Part shown: positions 1 through 7,084 of the stretch, in pieces
Layout: each line of letters starts with the position of its first letter
Position numbering within the stretch: position 1 is the stretch's first letter
Assembly (NCBI RefSeq): GCF_965222285.1
Contig: NZ_OZ244942.1
Location: 124,001 to 188,000 of the forward strand
DNA: 64,000 nucleotides
Source of the DNA: Tepidicaulis sp002389665
GTDB lineage: Bacteria > Pseudomonadota > Alphaproteobacteria > Parvibaculales > Parvibaculaceae
Direction of reading: 5' to 3'
The notes under the pieces: generated by a model
Database searches by the model: none
What the model was told of the DNA's origin: nothing
The model's input: only the letters and a program-made list of their open reading frames with translations
Translations under genes and position numbers: made by a program

Positions 1-1055
1 GCCGGGGCCAGGCCCTTGAAGGCCCGCTCGCCGCCCAGAGACAGCGCCAGCCCATCTGCCGGAATATAGGGAATGGTCGAAAGCATGTCGTAGATCGGTG
101 CAAGAGCGGGGGTGTCGCCGTCGCCCGGATAGATCAGTGACCAGTTCTTGAGGTGCATGTCGCCATTGCCCATGACCACCGAGAAGGTCAGCCGCCGGAC
201 AAACTCCAGCGCGGCGAACGGCGAGATTGCCACATTCAGCACAGAGGCGATGTCGTGGGAGGCGGCGCCATCATATTTGCGCGCCGGGTACAGGCCGAAA
301 ACCTGCGCGAAATCCTCGATATGGATGCGCTGCCCGTCTGCCCCGCGATCAAAACGCCGCACGAGCAGGACCAGCCCCTCGGCAAGTGTTTCGAACTCTT
401 CGGGAATCCCCTCGAACTGCCTTCGGCTGACCAGTTCCCGCTCGGGCACGTCCATGCCGATGGCTTCGGCAAGCGCGAGGTTCGCGAACTCGTTTTCCGA
501 CACACCCGGAAAGGCGGTCGAGGGGAATTTTGCAATATACTGGCCCTCGTCATCCCCGAGCGGCAAGGTCAGCCCCCCGCCTTTGCCCGTGTTCTTCATT
601 ACCGAGAGCTTCATCTGCACGCCCGCCAGCGAGAAGCGGGCTTTGGGCCGCCCTTGGGCGGGCGCCGCCCCGATGCCCGGTTGACCGTCACTGGGCACCA
701 CCCGAACGGCACCCGGCAGGTCCGCGCCCAGAGCTGCCAGGAGATCGAAATCATTCCCCGGCCGCACATTGCCCGCATGGTGTCTTTCCATCGCCTCGCG
801 CAGCCGGTCTTCGGGCAGCAGGTTGGCAAAGAAGGGCGGCAGGCTGCCTGCGACAGGTCGCGGATCCTTGCGTAGCCCCCCTGATGCCGCGCGCAGCGAC
901 AGGCTCAGAACCGGAATGCCGCCGGTCGCGCGATAGGCCGGATCAAGGCTGAAGGCGTTGAAATCACCCGGCGTCCTGACGATCATGCCAACCTTCGCAC
1001 TGTTCAGAAACACGTCCAGCGCGGTGATGGTCTCAGCGGTACGGACGGCTGTCAT
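1..1055 (-). CDS. hipA: HipA-family serine/threonine kinase toxin (partial, C-terminus outside window)
   Basis: Reading leftward from the ATG at 1055 the frame stays open to the window edge, giving about 351 residues. It has the HipA N-terminal subdomain (FxANLLPEDRLRE) followed by the kinase core. Visible kinase features are a glycine-rich FSLAGVQMKLSV segment, the catalytic loop GNGDMHLKNWS and a DFG-like YDML motif. HipA kinases phosphorylate a translation factor or aminoacyl-tRNA synthetase (GltX in E. coli) and induce dormancy; the target here cannot be told. The start overlaps the end of the upstream HTH gene by 23 bp, the usual antitoxin-toxin coupling. The catalytic Asp and Asn of the loop are present, so it looks active. 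The C-terminus is missing only because the window ends. Confidence 0.9.
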   Translation of the reverse strand, partial: MTAVRTAETITALDVFLNSAKVGMIVRTPGDFNAFSLDPAYRATGGIPVLSLSLRAASGGLRKDPRPVAGSLPPFFANLLPEDRLREAMERHHAGNVRPGNDFDLLAALGADLPGAVRVVPSDGQPGIGAAPAQGRPKARFSLAGVQMKLSVMKNTGKGGGLTLPLGDDEGQYIAKFPSTAFPGVSENEFANLALAEAIGMDVPERELVSRRQFEGIPEEFETLAEGLVLLVRRFDRGADGQRIHIEDFAQVFGLYPARKYDGAASHDIASVLNVAISPFAALEFVRRLTFSVVMGNGDMHLKNWSLIYPGDGDTPALAPIYDMLSTIPYIPADGLALSLGGERAFKGLAP

Positions 1056-1353
1056 CGTCGCTCTCCGGTTGCGGGCTGAAGGCCGGATGATCATCCTCGG
1101 CCTCGGGGCGCAAAAGCGCCTCGATGGCGGGCACCATCGCCTGCGGGACCAGCATCATTTCCAGCCCAAGCGCCCTGGCAATGTTGATCAATGTCGTGGT
1201 GCGCGCAGCCGCCGCCCCCGTCTCGATGTCGCGGTAGCGCGGGCGCGAAATGCCCGCAAGATCGGCCACCTGCTCCTGGGTCAACCCCGCTGCAAGACGC
1301 GCGCGGCGAAAATGGTCGCCGATCAGCCTCAGTGTTTCTTCTTCCGCCTTCAT
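1033..1353 (-). CDS. hipB: HipB-like XRE antitoxin/repressor
   Basis: A 106-residue protein with an XRE helix-turn-helix at about residues 8-62 (RRARLAAGLTQEQVADLAGISRPRYRDIE) and a charged C-terminal tail. It is followed, with 23 bp of overlap, by the HipA kinase gene. In HipBA modules the HTH protein neutralises the kinase and represses the shared promoter. A perfect 13-bp inverted repeat upstream (1427-1477) is a candidate operator. Role assignment rests on HTH type, size and context and is strong. Confidence 0.88.
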   Translation of the reverse strand: MKAEEETLRLIGDHFRRARLAAGLTQEQVADLAGISRPRYRDIETGAAAARTTTLINIARALGLEMMLVPQAMVPAIEALLRPEAEDDHPAFSPQPESDDDSRPYR

Positions 1354-1671
1354 GTGATGCCTTTACGGATCATTACTGTCGCATTGATCTGAATAGGTAT
1401 CAGATCCAGTGTAGAATGCAACAAAAATGATCTCCAAACATATCATGATCATTTCCCGTGGAGCGTTTGGAGATCATCTTGCGCTGGTCGGCGCTACGGC
1501 CAGCACAAGCGCTGCAATTGTGACATACAGGCGAATCAGTCGGCTGCATGCTCAGCCGTGCAGATAACGCCCTGGCCAGATTCGACGATTTCGTATGGCG
1601 TATCAGGCGAAGGCGACTAAAATAGCCGTAGTTCTGGAATGCGCGCCGGTCGCGATGGGAGGTGATCATGC
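1354..1671. other. Divergent intergenic region between hipBA and the XRE gene
   Basis: 318 bp without a credible gene. It must hold the leftward hipBA promoter and the rightward promoter of the XRE regulator at 1672. A leftward frame at 1400-1669 lacks family features and is treated as noise. The two inverted repeats inside or at its end are listed separately. Confidence 0.6.
1427..1477. promoter_or_regulatory. Perfect 13-bp inverted repeat, candidate HipB operator
   Basis: ATGATCTCCAAAC at 1427-1439 is matched exactly by its reverse complement at 1465-1477. The 25-bp spacer itself contains a TCATGATCA palindrome. It lies 74 bp upstream of the hipB start, where an autorepressor of the operon would bind. 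The binding protein is inferred, not shown. Confidence 0.55.
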
Positions 1672-1680
1672 ATGATCACC
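1661..1680. promoter_or_regulatory. Perfect 20-bp palindrome over the XRE gene start codon
   Basis: GGTGATCATG at 1661-1670 is followed immediately by its reverse complement at 1671-1680. The ATG of the XRE gene (1672) lies inside the palindrome. Such a position is typical of an autoregulatory operator for the protein encoded there. TGATCA also occurs in the spacer of the 1427-1477 repeat, so one protein could bind both. Confidence 0.55.
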
Positions 1681-1938
1681 GCTCGACAGTCGCGGGCCGC
1701 ACGCGCGTTGCTGGGTTGGACGCAGGAGACGCTCGCTGACAAGGCCCGAATATCGCTGACTGCCCTGAAACGCCTTGAGTCCGAGAACCGGCTCGAGGTG
1801 TATGAGACAACGCGGGATCAGGTGCGCCGGGCGCTTGAAGCAGCAGGGATTGTTCTCCTGTCCACGGATCGCGGGCAAGGAGTATTGCTGGTTCATGACC
1901 AAGACGAGAAGAGATACCGACAGATCCGTGACGCCTGA
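1672..1938 (+). CDS. Small XRE transcriptional regulator (QseC-like by context)
   Basis: An 88-residue protein that is almost entirely one helix-turn-helix domain: RAARALLGWTQETLADKARISLTALKRLE at about residues 8-36. A C-terminal beta segment (GIVLLSTDRGQGVLLV) is typical of short element-borne Cro/CI-type regulators. It precedes a DUF2285 antiactivator-like gene and then the FseA-like activator. In ICEMlSym a similar small HTH protein, QseC, controls the antiactivator gene qseM as a bistable switch. Here the two genes run the same way rather than divergently, so equivalence is inferred from position. The start codon lies within a perfect palindrome, suggesting autoregulation. Confidence 0.72.
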   Translation: MITARQSRAARALLGWTQETLADKARISLTALKRLESENRLEVYETTRDQVRRALEAAGIVLLSTDRGQGVLLVHDQDEKRYRQIRDA

Positions 1939-1998
1939 CCGGCGCCGGCGACATCATCAATCCGCTGCGGCGGCCTATGCTCTGTGGCGACCCGCGAC

Positions 1999-2274
1999 AT
2001 GACATCTCCGGTTCCTCCCTTCGACGATATTGCACCTGTTAGCGACGAGCTGACCAAATATGATCGCGCGCATATCAAGCTCTATATGCGGCTGCTCGAT
2101 GCCGCCGGTGATGGGGCGGAATGGACCGAAGCCGTCAATGTGCTGTTCGGAATTGACCCTGTTCGGGAACCTGAACGCGCCCGGCAGGTCCATGACAGCC
2201 ATCTGGCACGGGCGCGCTGGATGACACAGAGCGGCTATCGTCAGCTGCTGCGTCATCCGACAGATCGGACCTGA
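1999..2274 (+). CDS. Small DUF2285 protein, QseM-like antiactivator candidate
   Basis: About 91 residues from the ATG at 1999; a GTG at 1984 is the alternative and neither has a clear ribosome site. The core (YDRAHIKLYMRLLDAAGDG...) and the end (GYRQLLRH) align by eye with the C-terminal half of the FseA-like protein encoded just downstream (YQRRRFRLMMQAADGN...GYQDLLRH). It is therefore a stand-alone DUF2285 domain. In Mesorhizobium the short DUF2285 protein QseM binds and inhibits both TraR and FseA. No TraR or LuxR-type gene is in this window, so the likely partner here is FseA. Function is inferred from homology and order. Confidence 0.65.
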   Translation: MTSPVPPFDDIAPVSDELTKYDRAHIKLYMRLLDAAGDGAEWTEAVNVLFGIDPVREPERARQVHDSHLARARWMTQSGYRQLLRHPTDRT

Positions 2275-2402
2275 CCTCGCCGCCGTCGCACCAGTGATGC
2301 CTTCAGAGCATCACCCCATGTCTTTGTCCCGGCTTCCATCTCGGTAGAGGCGCCGCAATTCTTTCACGCTCCACCTGTGCAGTTTCAACCAGGAGCGGAG
2401 CA

Positions 2403-3168
2403 ATGAAGCCGGATACATCCCGCTGGCGAGACCAGAACCAGTATGAATTCTACGATGCGCTGCCCGTTGAGGGTGTCGCCTGGGAATGCCTGCGGCGTAA
2501 CGCCTCCTACCAGGCCAGTTTCGATGATCTTGTAGCGCAAGGCGCCGGGCATCTTCCCTTTGCGGATGATGTCCAACATCGCTGGGGGTTGCGATTTCCC
2601 GGCAGACCCCGGCTTTTCCGCGCTCGACCAACCGGTCATCTGGTCGCCTGTTGCCAATCCGGACATGCTGATGCTCGGGGCAGCGCCCGATTTTCTTCCG
2701 CCTTCTCCGTCCGCCTTATCGGTAGATCTTGCTGATGCCATCTGCGGACCAGAGGGGACATATGGTGTCTGCGACGCCAGAGACGGCGTTCAATATCTGA
2801 TCCTCGCCGACACCGATGCCAATTCGCAGCCGGCGATCATTCTGCCACTTGACGAAAATCTGCCGGATCGGCTCGAAGCCATTCTCAGGCTCTGGCACAT
2901 GCTGGCCGGGAAACCCGCGCGCCGCGACCCCAGGATGACGCCGTATCAGCGCCGGCGGTTTCGCCTGATGATGCAAGCTGCCGACGGAAACGCCAACCAC
3001 GCGACCTATCGTGAGATTGCCATCGCCATCTACGGAGAGGCGCGCGTTCGCGCTGAGCCGTGGAAGACATCGGCTTTGCGCGCCTCTGTCATCGCCCTTG
3101 TCCGATCTGCCGCCGCGCTGATCGACGGCGGTTATCAGGACCTTTTGCGCCATCGTCGCAAACCCTGA
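2403..3168 (+). CDS. fseA: FseA-like excision activator, expressed by +1 ribosomal frameshift
   Basis: Two overlapping frames make one protein. The first frame starts at ATG 2403 behind GGAGCGGAG and encodes the N-terminal part (WRDQNQYEFYDALP...VAWECLRRNASYQ). It carries on to a stop at 2735 with non-family sequence. The second frame (+1) supplies the expected continuation FPADPGFSALDQPVIW and a C-terminal DUF2285 domain (MTPYQRRRF...GYQDLLRH) ending at 3168. Slipping from TTT (2595) to TTC (2596) gives 254 residues. This is the mechanism published for FseA of ICEMlSym, where tRNA-Phe slips from UUU to UUC; FseA then activates the excisionase gene rdfS. Here an RdfS-like gene follows directly. 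Not a decayed gene, because the slip site is exactly conserved. Confidence 0.8.
2592..2601 (+). promoter_or_regulatory. +1 programmed frameshift site (CGA-TTT-CCC-G)
   Basis: In the first frame the codons read CGA TTT CCC GGC. After a one-base forward slip of tRNA-Phe from TTT (2595-2597) to TTC (2596-2598) the next codons are CCG GCA GAC. Family-like sequence (W-G-L-R-F-P) lies on the first-frame side and (F-P-A-D-P-G-F) on the +1 side, so the junction is fixed to these bases. The following CCC codon would provide the slow A-site step. Confidence 0.75.
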
Positions 3169-3179
3169 CACTGACGTCT

Positions 3180-3210
3180 GATCGAGGGTGAGGATTCTAC
3201 CCCTTCGATC
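3180..3210. promoter_or_regulatory. Imperfect inverted repeat upstream of rdfS
   Basis: GATCGAGGG (3180-3188) and CCCTTCGATC (3201-3210) form an imperfect inverted repeat between the FseA-like and RdfS-like genes, about 95 bp before the rdfS start. It is a candidate site for the activator or for autoregulation. No consensus is known to me to test it against. Confidence 0.3.
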
Positions 3211-3304
3211 TTCCTCATCCCCCATGCCGCCGCGCCTTCGCCACCGTGCGCATGTCATGCCGTTGATCGTCAGCGGCATCCTGCACAACCACGGAGGCCA
3301 CCCC

Positions 3305-3586
3305 ATGCGACCTGATCTCGCCGCCTTGCCGCCACGCTATCTGCGCACCAAGGAAGCCGCCGATTTCCTCAGTCTGTCCGCGCGCACGCTGGAAAAGCAC
3401 AGAACCTACGGAACGGGACCTGCCTATCACAAGCTCGGCGGCCGCGTTGTCTATTCGGTCGAGGATCTCGCAGCCTGGGTTGCGCGCGGATCGGTTACCT
3501 CCACGTCGGACCCACGCGGACAAGTTCTCCCGGCGAAACCTATGCCGCCGACCGCATTCACCTCGCCCAAGCGCATCACGCGCTGA
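3305..3586 (+). CDS. rdfS: RdfS-like excisionase (HTH_17/MerR-like)
   Basis: A 93-residue protein from the ATG at 3305, which has GGAGG about 10 bases upstream; a longer frame from 3188 has no such site. It carries an excisionase-type winged helix-turn-helix: YLRTKEAADFLSLSARTLEKHRTYGTGPAYHKLGGRVVYSVEDLAAWV, residues about 16-63. In ICEMlSym, RdfS is the recombination directionality factor that turns the integrase toward excision and is activated by FseA. Position directly after the FseA-like gene supports that role. The matching integrase is not in the window. Confidence 0.78.
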   Translation: MRPDLAALPPRYLRTKEAADFLSLSARTLEKHRTYGTGPAYHKLGGRVVYSVEDLAAWVARGSVTSTSDPRGQVLPAKPMPPTAFTSPKRITR

Positions 3587-3605
3587 ACACGGCGGTCAGC
3601 CCCTG

Positions 3606-4751
3606 ATGGCAGCGCAGCACCCATCCGCCTCGGAACGCGGGCAACTCGATCTGTTTCGGGCGCTTCCCGGGGAATTCGCACCACGAGACGCGCAGGATCT
3701 CATGGCCTATCCTTTCTTTTCCCTTTCCAAATCGCACCGTATCCGCCCGATTGACTTTGCCTTGGGCAACGTCTCGATCCGTGTCGAAGCTGTTCCCGAT
3801 CACGGTATGGCGACGATCTGGGACGCCGATATACTGATCTGGGCGGCCAGCCAGATCGTGGAAGCGCGGGACGCCGGTCTGCGCACGTCGCGCCTGATGG
3901 CGGCAACGCCTTATGAAATCCTGACATTCACAGGGCGCGGAACTTCCCTGAGGGACTATCAGCGCCTGAAGGCGGCGCTGGACCGGCTGCAATCGACCAC
4001 GGTTGCAACCTCGATCCGCCAGCGCGCGAATGGACGGCGACATCGTTTTTCGTGGATCAACGAATGGCACGAGCGGACCGATGCCAATGGCCGTCCGGAC
4101 GGCATCGAGATGATCGTGCCCGACTGGTTCTACAGTGCGGTTCTGGATGACGCCCTGATCCTCACCATCGACCGGGCCTATTTCAATCTGACCGGCGGGT
4201 TGGATCGCTGGCTCTATCGCCTGGTGCGCAAGCATGGTGGGCGACAGAAAAACGGTTGGCGGTTCGACTTCCGTCACCTGCACCAGAAATCGGGCAGTCT
4301 GTCGCCGTTCAAGCGATTCGCCTTCGAGCTGCGCGACATTATCCGCCGCCAGCCACTGCCCGGCTACACCCTGTTCGCCGAGGTCGAAACCGGCGGCCGG
4401 ATGCTGCTCGCTTTCGAGCCTGTCCCGGCCTGTGGAAAACCTGTGAATAGTCTCGTGCTATCGGGAACCCGGACTATCGTGCCATCAGGAACCGGAGGCT
4501 CGTGCTATCGGGAACCCAAACACCTCCTATCCTTCGGTAACAAAAGCGAAAATCGCGCCCTTAACTTAGAGTCTAACACAGAATCTAACTTTGAAGAGCG
4601 GCGGCGCGATGTGGAAAAGCTTATCGCGAAGGCTGGTGCGGCCCTCAGATCGGGTGCCCATAAAGGCAAGCTGACACCCCCAAAGCAAGGATCGCCCGCG
4701 TCAACAAGCACGCCTGAACTTCCTCTCGGCAAACCGGGAGGACGGCGATGA
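3606..4751 (+). CDS. repA: Replication initiator protein A (RPA/RepA family)
   Basis: 381 residues from ATG 3606, chosen because family similarity begins at ERGQLDLFRALPGEFAPRDAQDLMAYPFFSLSK. The RPA domain spans roughly residues 20-290, with typical segments ILTFTGRG(T)SLRDYQRLKAALDRL, FSWINEWHE and LDRWLYRLVRKHGG...WRFDFRHLHQKSGS. These proteins initiate theta replication of alphaproteobacterial plasmids; related genes on conjugative elements may allow replication after excision. The C-terminal tail from about residue 275 is low in family signal, and its DNA holds three iteron-like repeats. The stop overlaps the ParA start (ATGA), so partition genes are translationally coupled. Confidence 0.83.
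   Translation: MAAQHPSASERGQLDLFRALPGEFAPRDAQDLMAYPFFSLSKSHRIRPIDFALGNVSIRVEAVPDHGMATIWDADILIWAASQIVEARDAGLRTSRLMAATPYEILTFTGRGTSLRDYQRLKAALDRLQSTTVATSIRQRANGRRHRFSWINEWHERTDANGRPDGIEMIVPDWFYSAVLDDALILTIDRAYFNLTGGLDRWLYRLVRKHGGRQKNGWRFDFRHLHQKSGSLSPFKRFAFELRDIIRRQPLPGYTLFAEVETGGRMLLAFEPVPACGKPVNSLVLSGTRTIVPSGTGGSCYREPKHLLSFGNKSENRALNLESNTESNFEERRRDVEKLIAKAGAALRSGAHKGKLTPPKQGSPASTSTPELPLGKPGGRR
4453..4516. repeat. Three 17-bp iteron-like direct repeats inside repA
   Basis: TCGTGCTATCGGGAACC occurs at 4453-4469 and 4500-4516. A two-mismatch copy (TCGTGCCATCAGGAACC) lies at 4477-4493. Start-to-start spacing is 24 then 23 bp, so the copies are not all in the same reading frame and selection is on DNA rather than protein. 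Just downstream (about 4530-4600) the sequence turns AT-rich with TCTAAC repeated, like a melting region. TGTGGAAAA, one base off a DnaA box, flanks the array at 4431 and 4610. Together this looks like an origin. Confidence 0.65.
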
Positions 4752-5401
4752 TTGTCGCGCTCCTCAATCAGAAAGGCGGCGTGGGCAAGACGACGCTGGC
4801 GCTGCATCTCGCCGGAGCCTGGGCCGCGGAAGGCAAGCGCGTCATCCTGATCGATGCCGACCCGCAAGGCTCCGCACTCGACTGGTCGGAGCGGCGCAGC
4901 CATGAAGGGCTGCCAAGGCTGTTCACCGTCATCGGACTTGCCCGCGATACCCTGCACAGGGAGGCGCCGGAGCTGGCGCGTGACGCGGATCATGTCGTCA
5001 TTGACGGTCCGCCCCGTGTCGCTGGCCTGATGCGCTCAGCGCTGCTTGCAGCCGATCTGGTGCTGATCCCGGTGCAGCCATCCCCCTTTGACGGCTGGGC
5101 CACAGCCGAGATGCTGGCGCTTCTGAACGAAGCGCGCATCTATCGACCGGAGCTGTCCGCCCGTTTCCTGCTGAACCGATGCGGTGCGCGCACCGTCATC
5201 GCCCGCGAAACGGCCAAGACACTGGCGGACCATGATCCGCCTTTGCTGGCCACGACGGTCGGCCAGCGTGTCGCCTTCGCCGAAGCCGCACAGTCCGGAC
5301 GGCTGGTCTTGGAGACCGATGGCGGCGAACGGGCCGCACGGGAAGTCACAGCGCTGGTGGCCGAGATTGATGGCCTCGGTATCGGGAGGAGCGCGCCATG
5401 A
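4748..5401 (+). CDS. parA: ParA-type partition ATPase
   Basis: 217 residues with the deviant Walker A motif at residues 8-16 (QKGGVGKTT), Walker A' DADPQGSALDW near residue 36 and a VIDGPPR motif. This matches short ParA/MinD-type ATPases of plasmids and integrative elements. It would move or stabilise the excised circular form, using a small DNA-binding partner; the RHH protein that follows by a 4-bp overlap is the obvious candidate. It is coupled to repA upstream by ATGA. Confidence 0.88.
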   Translation: MIVALLNQKGGVGKTTLALHLAGAWAAEGKRVILIDADPQGSALDWSERRSHEGLPRLFTVIGLARDTLHREAPELARDADHVVIDGPPRVAGLMRSALLAADLVLIPVQPSPFDGWATAEMLALLNEARIYRPELSARFLLNRCGARTVIARETAKTLADHDPPLLATTVGQRVAFAEAAQSGRLVLETDGGERAAREVTALVAEIDGLGIGRSAP

Positions 5402-5652
5402 CACGTCCGCCTGTCAAATCCGGCTTCGTATCGCGTCCGGGCAATCCCGATAACTGGGTCAGAGCCGCCGATGCGCCGGCAACCGGCAAGACGGAGACGG
5501 AGGCATTCACCGCCCGTCTGACCATCGACATCACGCCTGAAATGCGCGGGCGCATCAAGGTTGCCGCTTTCCGGCGCGGCGTCACCGTCGCCGTGATGCT
5601 GCGCGAGCTGCTGGGCCGCGAGTTTCCACCCACCGAAGGAGACCGGCCATGA
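5398..5652 (+). CDS. Small ribbon-helix-helix protein, probable ParA partner
   Basis: 84 residues. The C-terminal half (FTARLTIDITPEMRGRIKVAAFRRGVTVAVMLRELLGREF) is a ribbon-helix-helix fold: a beta strand, then two helices. It overlaps parA by 4 bp and is overlapped by the next gene by 4 bp. In ParA-RHH systems the small protein binds the centromere and represses the operon. That role is inferred; no centromere-like repeat was identified. Confidence 0.7.
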   Translation: MTRPPVKSGFVSRPGNPDNWVRAADAPATGKTETEAFTARLTIDITPEMRGRIKVAAFRRGVTVAVMLRELLGREFPPTEGDRP

Positions 5653-6167
5653 CCGGCAAAACCTTGCGCGCTGCGCATGAACGTCCGCTGGCGGGCCGTC
5701 CAGCGCCTTTCACCACAATGGTCGAACTGACCTTCCAGAAGAAGAAGGTCGAGCGCTGGATCAGGTTCGGCCACAAGAGCTTTGAGCAGATCATCGACCG
5801 CCGCCGCAGTCTCGTCGGCTTCGCACCCGAAAGCATCTTCGCCTTCGTCCGCTGGGCCTCCAACGACTACGGCACCATCGTTTCGCGGCTCGACATCCTG
5901 CGCGCTGTCGGGCGTGGCGAGCCGTTCCAGACCGTGCCCTTCGTCCGCCCCGGCGGCGAGATCCTGCTGCGTATTGATGGCTGGCCAAAGGTGCAGCAAG
6001 CGCTGGCCGCCATCGACGCCGTGGACGCGCTTGGCGTCGATCCTGCGGATGCTGCGCCGGACCATTGGCGGCACGTCCACAACCGCATGATCGCCGGTCA
6101 GGACCCCACCCCCTACACGCCGGAACGCCATGCCGCATGGGTCAGCCGCCGGAGGATCGCACCATGA
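5649..6167 (+). CDS. DUF2840 domain protein
   Basis: 172 residues with the conserved block VERWIRFGHKSFEQIIDRRRSLVGFAPESIFAFVRWASNDYGT, characteristic of DUF2840. This family is found almost only in trb-type conjugative elements between the partition genes and traF, as here. It has no known activity. The end (TPERHAAWVSRRRIAP) overlaps the next start by 4 bp, so it belongs to the same transcription unit. Confidence 0.8.
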   Translation: MTGKTLRAAHERPLAGRPAPFTTMVELTFQKKKVERWIRFGHKSFEQIIDRRRSLVGFAPESIFAFVRWASNDYGTIVSRLDILRAVGRGEPFQTVPFVRPGGEILLRIDGWPKVQQALAAIDAVDALGVDPADAAPDHWRHVHNRMIAGQDPTPYTPERHAAWVSRRRIAP

Positions 6168-6709
6168 GCCGCCGTCATATCCTCGCCGTGTCCATGTTGG
6201 CCGTCGGTACGCTTGTCGCCACGGCCGTTGCCGATCCGCCAACCAGGCTGATCTGGAATGCGACCGCCAGCGCGCCCATCGGCTTCTACACAGTTGTTCC
6301 TGCCGATGTGGTCGAAGTTCCTGAACTCGTCGTCATCGCGCCGCCCGAACCGCTGGAGCGGTTCATGGTCGAGCGCGGCTATATCGGGCGGGACGTGCCG
6401 ATGCTGAAACGCGTCCTCGGCTTGCCGGGACAGCGCGTCTGCCGCAACGGTGCGGCGATCACCGTCGATAACGTCGAAATGGGCGATGCACTGGAGCGCG
6501 ACCGGATGGGACGCGATCTGCCGGTCTGGCAGGGCTGCCGCATCATCCGCGACGGCGAACTCTTCCTCATGAATTGGGAAATCCGGGACAGCCTCGACGG
6601 CCGTTACTTCGGACCTGTTCCCGCCAGTTCCGTCATCGGCCGGGCGCTTCCGCTCTGGACCGATGAGGAAGGCGATGGCCGCTACGAATGGCGGGCGGTC
6701 ACGCATTGA
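6164..6709 (+). CDS. traF: TraF-like conjugal S26 signal peptidase
   Basis: 181 residues from ATG 6164, with GGAGGA upstream and an ATGA overlap with the preceding gene. An N-terminal hydrophobic segment (residues 5-24) is followed by the S26 box SAPIGFY with candidate nucleophile Ser36, and KRVLGLPGQRV with general base Lys82. TraF peptidases of the RP4 type mature and cyclise the TrbC pilin; a TrbC gene lies downstream. The catalytic residues appear intact. It acts at the periplasmic face of the inner membrane. Confidence 0.87.
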   Translation: MSRRHILAVSMLAVGTLVATAVADPPTRLIWNATASAPIGFYTVVPADVVEVPELVVIAPPEPLERFMVERGYIGRDVPMLKRVLGLPGQRVCRNGAAITVDNVEMGDALERDRMGRDLPVWQGCRIIRDGELFLMNWEIRDSLDGRYFGPVPASSVIGRALPLWTDEEGDGRYEWRAVTH

Positions 6710-6744
6710 ACCCACGCCAAACCCACCAACACAGGAGACATACC

Positions 6745-7080
6745 ATGCCACAGATCGGTCAATTTGCGCGTGACGCATCCGGCTTCGCCGGTCAGCTCGT
6801 CACGCTCACCATGAAGCGCGATCTCGTCATCGTGCCCGCTGAACATTCCGATGCGGAGAATGCGCCGGACTATCGCGTCCATTACATTGAGCATGACGGT
6901 CCCGAGGTCGGTGCTGCATGGAAACGCACCGGCGAAAAGGCTGGCGAATATCTCTCGGTGCTGCTCGACGATCCGGCCTTACCGCACCCGATCCGCGCCA
7001 ACCTGTTCCGCGACGACGATGCAGGCTCGTCATGGTCGCTGCACTGGAGCCGCCCGCGGCCCCGCGAAGATCGCGACTGA
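6745..7080 (+). CDS. DUF736 domain protein
   Basis: 111 residues from the ATG at 6745, which has AGGAGA about 9 bases upstream. The start MPQIGQFARDASGFAGQLVTLTM and YRVHYIEHDGPEVGAAWKRTGEKAGEYLSVLLDDP match the DUF736 family, common in trb-type elements. Function is unknown. It sits between TraF and the lytic transglycosylase and is probably co-transcribed with both. Confidence 0.8.
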   Translation: MPQIGQFARDASGFAGQLVTLTMKRDLVIVPAEHSDAENAPDYRVHYIEHDGPEVGAAWKRTGEKAGEYLSVLLDDPALPHPIRANLFRDDDAGSSWSLHWSRPRPREDRD

Positions 7081-7084
7081 GATC

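Noticed and set aside
1400..1669. 89-codon minus-strand frame in the hipB-XRE intergenic region
   Set aside because: It covers the inverted repeat, has no ribosome site and no recognisable features.
2377..2383. TGTGCAG, half of a TraR tra-box, upstream of the FseA-like gene
   Set aside because: The inverted second half is missing and no TraR gene is in the window.
2403..2735. Reading the split FseA-like gene as a pseudogene
   Set aside because: The +1 shift falls exactly at a TTT-CCC site and both halves keep intact family sequence, which fits programmed frameshifting better than decay.
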